The notes under the pieces: model-generated | What the model was told of the DNA's origin: nothing | Seen by the model: the letters and a program-made list of their open reading frames with translations, nothing else | Database searches by the model: none | Part shown: one piece after another, positions 46,185 to 55,020 of the stretch | How positions within the stretch are numbered: position 1 is the stretch's first letter | How the letters are laid out: each line of letters opens with the position of its first letter | Assembly (NCBI RefSeq): GCF_019880555.1 | Contig: NZ_JAINVU010000003.1 | Coordinates: 124,001-188,000, forward strand | DNA: 64,000 nucleotides | DNA from: Hephaestia mangrovi | Lineage (GTDB): Bacteria > Pseudomonadota > Alphaproteobacteria > Sphingomonadales > Sphingomonadaceae | Direction of reading: 5' to 3' | Made by a program: the position numbers and the translations under genes

Positions 46185-46984
46185 GCGCGGACGCGATCAT
46201 CGAACGATTGGCCGGCGCGGCGGTCGTCGAGCGCACGCCGATGGCGGGCGGCGATCTCTCCGGCGTCGCCCAGGCGACGCTTGCCGACGGCCGCACGATC
46301 GTCGCCAAATCGGGGCCATCGGTGGCCAGCGAAGCGCGGATGCTCGCCGCGCTGGCCGCGAACGGCGCGCCGGCGCCCGCCGTGATCGCGATCGAGAACG
46401 ATCTGCTGCTGATGACCTGCCTGCCCGCCGACGGCCGCTTGTCGGGATCGGCCTGGAACGACCTCGCGGCGGTGCTGGGCGATCTGCACCGGCCCCGCGA
46501 CCAGCCCTATGGCTGGGAAGAGGATTATGCCTTCGGGCCCGTCGCCATCGTCAATCGGCGCGAGACGCACTGGTCGCATTTCTGGGCGGCGCATCGGCTG
46601 CGGTGCCATCTCGCGCGCCTTCCACCCGCAATCGGCCGGCGGATCGAACGGCTGGCGGATCGTCTTGACGAGCATCTGCCCGATCGCCCGCCCCCCGCCT
46701 TGCTGCACGGCGATCTGTGGGGCGGCAACGTGCTGGTATCGGGCGGCCGGATCAGCGGGCTGATCGATCCCGCCTGCTATCTCGGCGACCGCGAGGTCGA
46801 TGTCGCGATGCTGACGCTGTTCGATCGGCCGCCGCCATCGTTCTTCGACGCGCTCGACCTTGCGCCCGGCTGGCGCGAGCGTTTGCCGGTCTATCGGCTC
46901 TGGCCGCTGCTCGTTCACGTCCGCCTGTTCGGCGGCGGCTATCTCACCTCGGTCGAGCGCGACCTGGCGTCGCTCGGCGCCTGA
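46181..46984 (+). CDS. Fructosamine/ketosamine-3-kinase family protein
   Basis: The 267-residue protein belongs to the fructosamine kinase family (PF03881). The aminoglycoside-phosphotransferase-like catalytic loop is [12 protein letters not shown], followed by [18 protein letters not shown], the metal-binding DP(A/S)xYxGxRExDLAM motif. The N-terminal lobe has IVAKSGPS and the ATP-binding strand MTCLPADG. It probably phosphorylates protein-bound ketosamines (deglycation). It starts with GTG overlapping the phosphatase stop (GTGA). LMW-PTP next to fructosamine kinase is a recurring pair in bacteria. Its last 46 nt overlap the 3' end of queG on the other strand. Confidence 0.92.
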   Translation: MSADAIIERLAGAAVVERTPMAGGDLSGVAQATLADGRTIVAKSGPSVASEARMLAALAANGAPAPAVIAIENDLLLMTCLPADGRLSGSAWNDLAAVLGDLHRPRDQPYGWEEDYAFGPVAIVNRRETHWSHFWAAHRLRCHLARLPPAIGRRIERLADRLDEHLPDRPPPALLHGDLWGGNVLVSGGRISGLIDPACYLGDREVDVAMLTLFDRPPPSFFDALDLAPGWRERLPVYRLWPLLVHVRLFGGGYLTSVERDLASLGA

Positions 46985-48099
46985 TCGCGCCATTCGGCAC
47001 GCACCTCGGGGTCGCTCTCCTCGCCCAGCCGCGCCGCGCGTTCCGCCTCGAACCGCGCCCGGTCCAGTCGCGACAAGGCCCAGGCCGCCGCGCCGCGCAC
47101 GACCGGCGCCGCATCGTCAAGCAGCGCGGCAATCGGCGCGACCAGTCGATGATCGCCACTGTTTCCCGCGGCGATCGCGGCGTTGCGAACCATGCGGTCG
47201 CGCTTGATCCGCTTGATCGGCGAGCCGGCGAAAACCTGGCGAAAGCCGGCATCGTCGAGCGCGAGCAGATCGGCGAGCGCGGGAGCGGTCAGCTCGGCGC
47301 GGGGATGGAAGGCGCGGTTGGCATGCGCGGCGGCGGCGAACTTGTTCCACGGGCAGACCGCGAGGCAATCGTCGCAGCCGTAGATGCGGTTGCCGATCGC
47401 GGCGCGGAATTCATGCGGGATGGGCCCGGCATGTTCGATCGTCAGATACGAGATGCAGCGCCGCGCATCGAGGCGATAGGGCTCAGGGAAGGCATCGGTC
47501 GGGCAAGCGCGCTGGCAGGCGTCGCACGAGCCGCAATTGTCATTGCCCGGCGCATCGGGTGCGAGGTCGAGCGTCGTGTAGATCGCGCCGAGGAACAGCC
47601 AGCTGCCGTGATCGCGCGAGACGAGGTTGGTGTGCTTGCCCTGCCAGCCGAGCCCCGCCGCCTCGGCGAGCGGCTTTTCCATGACCGGCGCGGTATCGAC
47701 GAACACCTTGAGGTCGCCGCCTGCCTCCTCCACCAGCCAGCGCGCCAGCGCCTTCAGCGCGCGCTTGACGACATCGTGATAATCCGCGCCCTGCGCATAG
47801 ACCGAGATGCGCCCGCGACCGGTGACGTCGGCGAGCGCCAGCGGATCGCTCGCCGGCGCGTAGCTCATGCCCAGCGCGATCACCGAGCGCGCCTCTGGCC
47901 ACAGCCCGGCCGGCGAAACGCGCTGATCGGCACGCGCCTCCATCCAGATCATCTCGCCATGCGCGCCGTCCGCCAGCCATTGTCGCAAGCGCTCGGCGGC
48001 CCGCGGCGCGGCATCCGCGCGCGCGACGCCGCAGGCAGCGAAGCCGAGTTCGGCCGCTTTCGCCTTGATCCGTGCCGGCAATGGCTTGTCTTGCTCCAC
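46939..48099 (-). CDS. queG: Epoxyqueuosine reductase
   Basis: The 386-residue cobalamin- and iron-sulfur-dependent enzyme reduces epoxyqueuosine to queuosine in tRNA, the last step of queuosine synthesis. It has [12 protein letters not shown] and [12 protein letters not shown] in the N-terminal cobalamin-binding part, then two 4Fe-4S motifs [15 protein letters not shown] and [13 protein letters not shown]. The last 80 residues form HEAT-like repeats ([21 protein letters not shown]). The length is that of the long QueG form. Its 3' end overlaps the convergent kinase gene by 46 nt, so the C-terminal tail may be a variable extension. Confidence 0.96.
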   Translation of the reverse strand: MEQDKPLPARIKAKAAELGFAACGVARADAAPRAAERLRQWLADGAHGEMIWMEARADQRVSPAGLWPEARSVIALGMSYAPASDPLALADVTGRGRISVYAQGADYHDVVKRALKALARWLVEEAGGDLKVFVDTAPVMEKPLAEAAGLGWQGKHTNLVSRDHGSWLFLGAIYTTLDLAPDAPGNDNCGSCDACQRACPTDAFPEPYRLDARRCISYLTIEHAGPIPHEFRAAIGNRIYGCDDCLAVCPWNKFAAAAHANRAFHPRAELTAPALADLLALDDAGFRQVFAGSPIKRIKRDRMVRNAAIAAGNSGDHRLVAPIAALLDDAAPVVRGAAAWALSRLDRARFEAERAARLGEESDPEVRAEWRDQAPSDARSRSTEVR

Positions 48100-48146
48100 C
48101 CTCCCCCGCTACCACGTCAGCCACGGATCGCACGGGGGAAATTCAC

Positions 48147-49079
48147 TTGGCCAACGAGCCGGCAGCCAGCGCCACGGGGCTGGTGAAGAAATTTTCGGGC
48201 CGCCGCGTCGTCGACGGCGTCGACCTGACGGTGCCCGCCGGCATGATCTACGGCGTGCTCGGTCCCAATGGCGCGGGCAAGACGACGACGCTCAGGATGA
48301 TGCTCGGCATCATCGAGCCCGATGACGGTGACCGCATGCTGCTGGGGAACGACGCGCCGCGCGAGGTGGGCGACCGCGTCGGCTATCTGCCCGAGGAGCG
48401 CGGGCTCTATCCGGCGATGAAGGCGAAGGAGGCGATCGCCTTCATGGGCGCGCTGCGCGGGCTCGACTGGAAGACCGGGCGCGCACGGGCGATCGAGATG
48501 CTCGAGGACGCCGGGCTCGGCCATGCGGCGGACGAGAAGATCCGGAAGCTTTCCAAGGGCATGGCGCAGCTCGTCCAGCTGCTCGGCTCGATCGTCCATC
48601 GGCCCGACCTGCTGGTGCTCGACGAGCCGTTTTCGGGGCTCGATCCGGTCAATCAGGAGAAGCTCGAGAAGCTGATCCGCGCCGAGCGCGACCGCGGCGC
48701 GACGGTGATCTTCTCGACCCATATCATGGCGCATGCCGAGCGGCTGTGCGATCGGCTGGCGATCATCGCCGGGGGCAAGCGCCGCTTCGAAGGCACCGTC
48801 GCCGACGCGCGCGGGACGCTGCCGTTCAAGGCGCATTACGTGCCGCATCACGACGACGGCGGGATCAAGGCGCTGCTGCCGAACGACGCCGAGCGCGCCG
48901 ATGACGGCTGGCGCTTCACGCTGCCCGAGGAAGGGATCGAGGCGTTGCTGGTCCGGCTGATCGACGCCGGCTACGGCATCGCCGGCCTGTCGATCGAACG
49001 GCCCAGCCTGCACGATGCCTTCGTCCGCATCGTTGGCCGTGAAGCGTTGGAACGGGCGCTGGCGGAGGAACCGGCATGA
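48147..49079 (+). CDS. ABC transporter ATP-binding protein (NatA-like)
   Basis: The 310-residue ATPase has Walker A GPNGAGKTT, Q-loop region YLPEERGLYP, a signature-like LSKGMAQ, Walker B LLVLDEPFSGLD and switch His STHIM. The C-terminal 80 residues are the DUF4162-type extension common in NatA/YhaQ-like exporters (AHYVPHHDDGGIKA). It energises the membrane protein encoded next. The TTG at 48147 was chosen as start, with GGGGGAA 6 nt upstream; the longer frame upstream overlaps the divergent queG start. The permease ATG overlaps the stop (ATGA). Confidence 0.92.
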   Translation: MANEPAASATGLVKKFSGRRVVDGVDLTVPAGMIYGVLGPNGAGKTTTLRMMLGIIEPDDGDRMLLGNDAPREVGDRVGYLPEERGLYPAMKAKEAIAFMGALRGLDWKTGRARAIEMLEDAGLGHAADEKIRKLSKGMAQLVQLLGSIVHRPDLLVLDEPFSGLDPVNQEKLEKLIRAERDRGATVIFSTHIMAHAERLCDRLAIIAGGKRRFEGTVADARGTLPFKAHYVPHHDDGGIKALLPNDAERADDGWRFTLPEEGIEALLVRLIDAGYGIAGLSIERPSLHDAFVRIVGREALERALAEEPA

Positions 49080-50296
49080 GCCTCTCACGCAAGGCGATCC
49101 GCCAGACGCTGACCATCGCGCGGCGCGATTTCATCGCCACGGTGGCGACGCCGATGTTCCTGTTTTTCCTGCTGGCGCCGCTGATCATGGCGTCGTTCAG
49201 CCTGATCGGCGGGATGGGCGCCTCCTCGGTCGCCGAGGGTGCGGCCGACCGCGAGCGGCTGGTGGTCATCGCCGATGCTGCCGACGCGCCGCTGCTCAAA
49301 CAGGCCGACGAGCGGCTGCGCACATTGTTTTCAAAGGACGGCTCGCCGGCCGCGCTCGATATCGAGGCGCCGGCCGCCGATCCGATGGAGCAAGCGCGCG
49401 TCGCGCTCGGCGATCGCGATCATGACGTTTATGCCGCGCTCGCGGGGCCGCTCGATGCGCCGCACATCTTCTATGGCCCCGGCGCGACGCGCAGTGCCAG
49501 CTATCTCGCCGCCCTTGCCGACACGACCGTGCGAATGCGCGACGGCCGCGAGGCCAGCGAGCCGGTCAAGATCGAAGTGCAGCGCAAGAGCTCGACGATC
49601 GGCGGGCAGCATGCCGCCGGCTTCATGGCGGTATTCGGGGTGTTCTTCCTGACGCTGCTTCTCGCCGGGCAAGCGGTAGGAACGATGGCCGAGGAGCGAT
49701 CGAACAAGGTGATCGAGGTGCTGGCCGCCGCGGTGCCGCTCGAATCGGTATTCTTCGGCAAGCTGATCGGTATGTTTGGATCGGCGGTGCTGTTCATCCT
49801 GTTCTGGGGAACGATCGCCGCGCAGATCGGCCATGTGCTGCCGCCCGAGGCCGCGCAGGCGATCCACCAGTTGCAGCCGGCGGTCGGCTGGCCGATGTTC
49901 ATCGCGTTGTTCTGCCTCTATTTCACCATGGCCTATCTGCTGCTCGGATCGGTATTCCTGTCGATCGGCGCGCAGGCCTCGACGATCCGCGAGATCCAGA
50001 TGCTGTCGCTGCCGATCACCTTCACCCAGGTGGGGATGTTCGCGCTCGCCTCGGCGGGGGCGGCGCATCCCGGCGGCTGGCTGGCGATCGTCTCGCAGGT
50101 CTTTCCGCTCAGTTCCCCCTACGCGATGGCGGCGCGCGCCGCGAACACGCCGGGGCTGACGTGGCACGTCGTCGCGTTGGCCTGGCAAGCGCTTTGGGTG
50201 GCCGTGATGATCACGATCGGCGCGCGCTGGTTCCGCCGCGGCGTGCTCAAGTCGGGCGGGCCGCGCCGCAAGAAGGCGGCGATAGCGAACGGCTGA
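49076..50296 (+). CDS. ABC transporter permease (NatB-like)
   Basis: The 406-residue integral membrane subunit of the ABC-2 type has a first helix at about residues 22-45 (ATVATPMFLFFLLAPLIM), a large extracytoplasmic loop of roughly 130 residues, and then five helices from FMAVFGVFFLTLLLAGQ to the C-terminus. The sequence TMAEERSNKVIEVL is the family signature in the first cytoplasmic loop after helix 2. With the preceding ATPase it forms a NatAB-type exporter, which in other bacteria exports sodium or peptides; the substrate here is not evident. Confidence 0.9.
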   Translation: MSLSRKAIRQTLTIARRDFIATVATPMFLFFLLAPLIMASFSLIGGMGASSVAEGAADRERLVVIADAADAPLLKQADERLRTLFSKDGSPAALDIEAPAADPMEQARVALGDRDHDVYAALAGPLDAPHIFYGPGATRSASYLAALADTTVRMRDGREASEPVKIEVQRKSSTIGGQHAAGFMAVFGVFFLTLLLAGQAVGTMAEERSNKVIEVLAAAVPLESVFFGKLIGMFGSAVLFILFWGTIAAQIGHVLPPEAAQAIHQLQPAVGWPMFIALFCLYFTMAYLLLGSVFLSIGAQASTIREIQMLSLPITFTQVGMFALASAGAAHPGGWLAIVSQVFPLSSPYAMAARAANTPGLTWHVVALAWQALWVAVMITIGARWFRRGVLKSGGPRRKKAAIANG

Positions 50297-50308
50297 CCGC
50301 AAGAACTA

Positions 50309-50324
50309 TTGACATCAATGTAAG
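50309..50324 (+). promoter_or_regulatory. Candidate regulatory site before the P450 gene
   Basis: TTGACATCAATGTAAG contains the inverted repeat ACAT-CA-ATGT (50312-50321) and a perfect -35 hexamer TTGACA, though no good -10 follows at 17 nt. It lies between the permease stop and the P450 start and could be the promoter/operator of the P450 gene. Confidence 0.35.
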
Positions 50325-50361
50325 CAACATGAGACGTGTCGTGCCGTAAAGGAGAGGCACG

Positions 50362-51606
50362 ATGGCCACGCTTGCGACCGATTCGCTCGATACCAAGGCG
50401 GTCGACCCGCTCGATGTCAGCCGGCCCGAACTCTATCGCGACGATACCTGGCAGGAGCCGTTCCGACGGCTGCGGGCGGAATCGCCGATCCATTACACCC
50501 CCGAGTCCGATTACGGCGCCTATTGGTCGATCTCGACCTACAAGCCGATCGTGCACATCGAATCGCTGCCCGAGATTTTCTCGTCCGAGGTCGGCGGCAT
50601 CACGCTGGCCGACTTCATCGAGGGATCGGACGATGTGCGGATGCCGATGTTCATCGCCCGCGATCGCCCGGTGCATACCGGCCAGCGCCGCACCGTCGCG
50701 CCCGCTTTCACGCCCAGCGAAATGGTGCGCATGTCCGACGACATCCGCCGGCGCACGGCGGAAATCCTGGATTCGCTGCCGTGGGGCGAGGAATTCGACT
50801 GGGTCGATACCGTCTCGATCGAGCTTACCACGCAGATGCTGGCGATCCTGTTCGACTTCCCCTGGGAGGATCGCCGCAAGCTGACTTTCTGGTCCGACTG
50901 GGCGGGCGATATCGAGCTGGTCAAGACCGAGGAGCTGCGCAAGCAACGGCTCCAGCATATGTACGAATGCGGCGCCTATTTCCAGAATCTGTGGAACCAG
51001 AAGGTCGACAAGGAGCCGACGCCCGACCTTATCTCGATGATGATCCATTCGGACGCGATGGCGCACATGGACCAGTTCGAGTTCATCGGGAACCTGATCC
51101 TGCTGATCGTCGGCGGCAATGATACGACGCGCAATTCGATGTCGGCGATGGCCTATGGTCTCGACAAGTTCCCCGATGCGCGCGCCAAGCTGGAGGCCGA
51201 TCCGGGGCTGATCGCCAACGCCACGCAGGAAATCATCCGCTGGCAGACCCCGCTGGCGCACATGCGCCGCACCGCGACGCAGGATTACGAGCTCGACGGA
51301 CAGAAAATCCGCGAAGGCGACAAGCTGGCATTATGGTATATCTCGGCTAACCGCGACGAGAGCGTGTTCGGCGACGATGCCGACGATATCGTCGTCGATC
51401 GCCCCAATGCGCGGCGTCACCTGGCGTTCGGCCACGGCATCCATCGCTGCGTCGGCGCGCGGCTCGCCGAGTTGCAGATCGCGACGCTGATGGAGGAGAT
51501 GGCCAAGCGGCGGATGCGGGTGAACGTCACCGGCGAGCCGACCCGTGTCTCGGCCTGCTTCGTCCACGGCTACCGCAAGCTGCCGGTCGAGATCAGCCGC
51601 TATTGA
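50362..51606 (+). CDS. Cytochrome P450, CYP153-like
   Basis: The 414-residue soluble P450 has I-helix LLIVGGNDTTRNSM near residue 250, K-helix EIIRWQTPLAHMRRTA and heme-binding FGHGIHRCVGARL with the thiolate C363. GGNDTTRNSM and the RWQTPLAHMRRT string are shared with CYP153 alkane/fatty-acid omega-hydroxylases, so terminal hydroxylation of medium-chain alkyl substrates is the best guess. The start ATG at 50362 has AGGAGAGG seven nt upstream. No ferredoxin or ferredoxin reductase gene lies next to it; the 7Fe ferredoxin at 18199 is not the usual partner. The stop region overlaps the convergent small exported gene by 7 nt. Confidence 0.93.
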   Translation: MATLATDSLDTKAVDPLDVSRPELYRDDTWQEPFRRLRAESPIHYTPESDYGAYWSISTYKPIVHIESLPEIFSSEVGGITLADFIEGSDDVRMPMFIARDRPVHTGQRRTVAPAFTPSEMVRMSDDIRRRTAEILDSLPWGEEFDWVDTVSIELTTQMLAILFDFPWEDRRKLTFWSDWAGDIELVKTEELRKQRLQHMYECGAYFQNLWNQKVDKEPTPDLISMMIHSDAMAHMDQFEFIGNLILLIVGGNDTTRNSMSAMAYGLDKFPDARAKLEADPGLIANATQEIIRWQTPLAHMRRTATQDYELDGQKIREGDKLALWYISANRDESVFGDDADDIVVDRPNARRHLAFGHGIHRCVGARLAELQIATLMEEMAKRRMRVNVTGEPTRVSACFVHGYRKLPVEISRY

Positions 51607-52127
51607 GCGCGCGTGAGCACAATCGGCGCGCCGTCGCCGCCGGGTAGCGGATAGGGCAGCGTCAGCCGATCGCCATCGACCGTGGCGTGCACGGGGATCG
51701 CCGCGCCCCGTTCGGGAAAACGGTGCCCCGGCACGCAGCCGCCGCCAGCCACCGACTGGCGCTCGTCGAGCCGCCAATCCCTTGACGCGCAATGTTTGGC
51801 GGCGCGGCCCTGGTTCCAGATCGCTACGACATCGGCCAGTTCGGGCTTCATCGTCACGTCATTCACGGTCAACACCGCCGTCACGGCGTGTTCGTGCGCG
51901 GTGACATCGCCGAGCGCGCCGGTGAGCCGCGTCTCGATCGTCGGCGCGTCGCAATCGGCGTGGGCGTAGGTCTGGCCGGTCATCTCCACCGCCTTGCCCG
52001 AGACAGTGAGCGCGACAATCGTGCCGTGCCGCCCGCCCTGCCCCATCGCGAGGCAGGGGCTGACCCAGCGGCCGTCGAGCGACGGTGATGACGGCGCGGC
52101 CAGCGCTGCGAGCAAAAGGGCGATCAT
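51600..52127 (-). CDS. Exported protein, unknown function
   Basis: The 175-residue protein has a short signal peptide (MIALLLAALAAPSSP) and a beta-rich body starting DGRWVSPCLAMGQGG. Five or so strands with Gly/Asp turns and four cysteines (SPCLA, ADCDAP, KHCASRD, GGCVPG) suggest two disulfides and a small periplasmic lipocalin-like or beta-sandwich fold. I do not recognise a named family. It converges with the P450 gene and is followed, in the upstream direction, by the DUF2147 gene on the same strand. Confidence 0.7.
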   Translation of the reverse strand: MIALLLAALAAPSSPSLDGRWVSPCLAMGQGGRHGTIVALTVSGKAVEMTGQTYAHADCDAPTIETRLTGALGDVTAHEHAVTAVLTVNDVTMKPELADVVAIWNQGRAAKHCASRDWRLDERQSVAGGGCVPGHRFPERGAAIPVHATVDGDRLTLPYPLPGGDGAPIVLTRAQ

Positions 52128-52159
52128 CGTCCCAGCTTAGCTGTATTTCCGACTGCAGC

Positions 52160-52567
52160 TCAATCGGCGCGCTGCCAAATCTGGGTCTTGCACAGAAAGG
52201 CGACACAGCCCTTGACCTCGAGAGTGCCGTCGTCGGCGAGCGAGACCACCGAGCGATAGCTCTTGCCATGGACCGGATCGTAAACCTGGCCCCGCCATTC
52301 GTCGCCGTCGCGATCGAGCCCGCTCAGGATCGTGATGCCGATGATCGACCGGCCGCGCAGCTTGGGATCGGGATTGTTGAGATCGTGGCTCTTGCGATAC
52401 GGCAATGGTTTCAGGATCTTGGTAATCTTCCCGCACATGCTGGCGCCGCACGGGGCGATATGGACCAGGGCCTTTTCGTTCTGCAGGCGCCAAGTGCCGG
52501 CGATGTCCGGCGCACCCGGCTGCGGCGGCGGGGCCGCAAGCGCAAGGGCGAGGGCAAGGATCGACAT
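52160..52567 (-). CDS. DUF2147 domain protein, exported
   Basis: The 135-residue protein has a short signal peptide (MSILALALALAAPPPQ). The DUF2147 domain follows: IAGTWRLQNEKALVHIAPCG, MCGKI, GITILSGLDRDGDEWRGQVYDP and a final CVAFLCKTQIWQRA. The family is a small periplasmic beta-barrel domain found in many sphingomonads and Caulobacter; function unknown. Its start has AAAGGAG with a 5-nt spacer. The 150-nt gap upstream to 52718 contains AT-richer leader sequence but no gene. Confidence 0.88.
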   Translation of the reverse strand: MSILALALALAAPPPQPGAPDIAGTWRLQNEKALVHIAPCGASMCGKITKILKPLPYRKSHDLNNPDPKLRGRSIIGITILSGLDRDGDEWRGQVYDPVHGKSYRSVVSLADDGTLEVKGCVAFLCKTQIWQRAD

Positions 52568-52717
52568 GGTGACTCCTTTGGTGTGGTAATGGACTTGTTA
52601 GTGAATGTTCGCGATTATCGCACACGCGGATGAACCGGCAATGACACGCGCGATAGCAAGGGAACGCTCGCCTGCTTGTCTCTCCCCGCGTGACATCATG
52701 AGGAGTATATCCGGATC

Positions 52718-53080
52718 ATGGCCAAGAAGAATGCCAAGCTGCCCAAGAAGATCGGCGGCGTCAAAATCCCGAAGAAGCTGCGCAAGTCGGGCGGCAAGCT
52801 GATCGAGGCGGCGAATACGCCGGCCGGGCGGGAGCTGCTCGCGGCCGGGCTGGTCGCCGCGGGGACTGCGCTCGCCAAGGCGCAGCAGAAGAAGCGCGCG
52901 CACGCTGCTGAACCTGCCAAACCGGATGTCGATCCGACCGAACGCGGCGCGCAGGTCGCGGGCCAGATCGGTGCGGTGTTCGGTGCCGCCGCCAACGCCG
53001 CGCTCGATCGCTTCTTCGGCCCGGACACCGCAAACAAGCCGGGCGACAGCACCCCACCGAAGGGAAGTCGCGCGCACTGA
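52718..53080 (+). CDS. Small Lys/Ala-rich protein, unknown function
   Basis: The 120-residue protein has a strongly basic N-terminus (KKNAKLPKKIGGVKIPKKLRKSGG) and an alanine-rich amphipathic middle (AAGLVAAGTALAKAQQKKR), then QVAGQIGAVFGAAANAALDRFFG and an acidic/neutral tail. No signal peptide or cysteine. The GxKIPKxLRK pattern recurs, as I recall, in other sphingomonad hypothetical proteins. It may bind nucleic acid or membrane. AGGAG lies 13 nt before the ATG, a little far. It stands alone on the plus strand. Confidence 0.65.
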   Translation: MAKKNAKLPKKIGGVKIPKKLRKSGGKLIEAANTPAGRELLAAGLVAAGTALAKAQQKKRAHAAEPAKPDVDPTERGAQVAGQIGAVFGAAANAALDRFFGPDTANKPGDSTPPKGSRAH

Positions 53081-53231
53081 CGGCCGCATTGCGCGGCCGC
53101 GATCTAGCCTCGTCGCGGCGGGCCGCCCCACCACAACCTGTGATGAACCGCCGATCCAGCGCCAGTTCAGTGACCAGCGCCTAGTTTGCCTGCACGGTCA
53201 AAGACTTTTCGCTTGGCCGAAGGAGGTTCGC

Positions 53232-54854
53232 ATGGTGCGCTCATCGAGGATCGGCGCTTGTTCGGCAATCGCGCTCGCCGCCGCGGCGACGCTCGCCGCG
53301 TGCCATCCCCAGCAGCAGAGCCAGGCCGCGCAGCCCGACAACACCGTCGCGTTCGCCAATACCGCGGCGCTGCCGCCGCTGCCCGCCGCGGTGCCGATGA
53401 CCGATGCCGCTCCCGCTCCGATCAGCGATGCGCCGGCGGCAAGCGCGCTGCCCGCCGCCAAGCCAATCCCGGTCGCCACGCCGGCCGGTGGCGCCGACTA
53501 CGCTTATGCCGATCGCGCCGCCGCGTTCGACGAGGCGATCGGCGATGCCCCGCCCGATTATTATTTCGATTACGACAATGGCGTCGAACCCTGGGCATGG
53601 CAGAGCGGCGACGGCTACCAATCCTTCGCCGAGCCGATCGACGATGGCTATCGCTATTATTATTACGCTCCCGGCGCCGATTATCCCTATTATGTCCGCG
53701 ATCCCGATTATGGCTATGCCTATTCGGACGGCTCGCTGGTCGCGATGTACGGCGCCGGTGGCAGCCTGATCGCGCTGCGACAGGCGCGTGCCGAGCGGAT
53801 CGCGGCGGCGCGCTATTATGCGCGCGGCCGAGCGCTCTACAGCGCCTCGCGTCACCACCACCGGCGCGGCGTTTCCGCGCACCAATGGGACGATCGTCGC
53901 CAGGCGATCGAGCGCGCGCGCCGCAACGACTGGCGCCGCGACGCCGCGCGTCGCCGCGCGGTCGAGCAGCAGGCGCGGCATTGGCGCGCCGAGCACCGCA
54001 TCCGCCAGCAGGCAGCGACGCATTATGCCGATTGGCGGCGCACCGGCGAACGTGGCGCACCGCCGCGTCTCTACGATCGCGCTCACGCCCGGCACGACGC
54101 CGAGGCGCCACGCCTTACCGCGAGCCGCCAGCAAGCGGTGCAGCGGCAGCGCCAGCAACATCTCGCCCGGCAGCGTGACGCTGAACGGCGCGCCGAGCTT
54201 ACCCGCCGCGAGCAGGCGGCGCGCCAGCAACACGCGCAAGACCGTGCTGAACGGCGGCATCACGACCGGGCTGATCATGCCCGGCAGCAGCAGGCCCAGG
54301 CTCGGCAAGCGGCTGAGCGCGACCGCCGCCGGGCCGCCGACCACGCCCGTCAGCAGCATGACGCCCGGGCGCACCAGCAGGCATTGGAGCGCGTCGCCGA
54401 GCACCGGGCGCGCGCGCAAGCCCTGAAGCATGCCCGCGCCCACGCCGACACGCCGGCCAAGGCGCGGCAACAAGCGGCAGCGCACGCCGACCAGGCGAAA
54501 CGGACAGCGGCGCATACCCGCCAGCAAGCCGTGGCGAGACAGTCGCAGGCGCGTCGGGCCGCCGAAACGCGAGCGAGAGCGCGGCAGGCACAGGCCAGTG
54601 AGGCCAAGGCGCGTGCGACACGCGCCCAGGCAGAGGCTCGTCGCGCCGACCGACAAGCGCAAGCGCATCAGCAGGCGCGGATGCGGGCGCGAGCCGCCTC
54701 CCATGCTCGCGAGCAAGCGGCGCAGCGAGCGCATCAGCACGCGGCCACGCCCCATGCGCATGCGCGAATGGAGGCCAGACCCGGCGTACGGGCGCATGCC
54801 GCCGAGCACGCTCGCCCGACGGCAAGGCAATACAAGCCAGACAAGCGGCACTGA
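53232..54854 (+). CDS. Lipoprotein with very long Arg/His/Gln/Ala-rich tail
   Basis: The 540-residue predicted lipoprotein has AAGGAGG six nt before the ATG, and its signal peptide ends in a LAAC lipobox at about residues 22-25. Residues 26-100 are Ala/Pro-rich; 100-190 are acidic and aromatic (PPDYYFDYDNG, DGYRYYYYAPGADYPYY). From about 200 to the end the chain is almost only Arg, Ala, His, Gln, Asp and Glu in heptad-like runs (RQQAQARQAAERDRRRA), predicted as one very long, highly basic helix or coiled coil. The upstream in-frame start at 52926 overlaps the previous gene and is rejected. Function unknown; a periplasmic or outer-membrane spacer interacting with peptidoglycan or nucleic acid is a guess. 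Confidence 0.75.
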   Translation: MVRSSRIGACSAIALAAAATLAACHPQQQSQAAQPDNTVAFANTAALPPLPAAVPMTDAAPAPISDAPAASALPAAKPIPVATPAGGADYAYADRAAAFDEAIGDAPPDYYFDYDNGVEPWAWQSGDGYQSFAEPIDDGYRYYYYAPGADYPYYVRDPDYGYAYSDGSLVAMYGAGGSLIALRQARAERIAAARYYARGRALYSASRHHHRRGVSAHQWDDRRQAIERARRNDWRRDAARRRAVEQQARHWRAEHRIRQQAATHYADWRRTGERGAPPRLYDRAHARHDAEAPRLTASRQQAVQRQRQQHLARQRDAERRAELTRREQAARQQHAQDRAERRHHDRADHARQQQAQARQAAERDRRRAADHARQQHDARAHQQALERVAEHRARAQALKHARAHADTPAKARQQAAAHADQAKRTAAHTRQQAVARQSQARRAAETRARARQAQASEAKARATRAQAEARRADRQAQAHQQARMRARAASHAREQAAQRAHQHAATPHAHARMEARPGVRAHAAEHARPTARQYKPDKRH

Positions 54855-54907
54855 CCGGCGAGACACGCCGCCGGTTGGAGGCGATTTCCGAGGAACGCCG
54901 CGCCGCC

Positions 54908-54947
54908 CGGGCTCCCGTCTCCCAAGCGACGGGAGCCCGTTTCGTTT
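54908..54947 (+). terminator. Intrinsic terminator of the basic lipoprotein gene
   Basis: CGGGCTCCCGTC / GACGGGAGCCCG stem with an 8-nt loop, followed by TTTCGTTT. Confidence 0.85.
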
Positions 54948-55020
54948 GCGTCGCCGTTGCGGCGCATTTCGCCTGTGCTATGCCACGCTTCATCCAGTTC
55001 TTGCCCGGGAATTTTCATTG

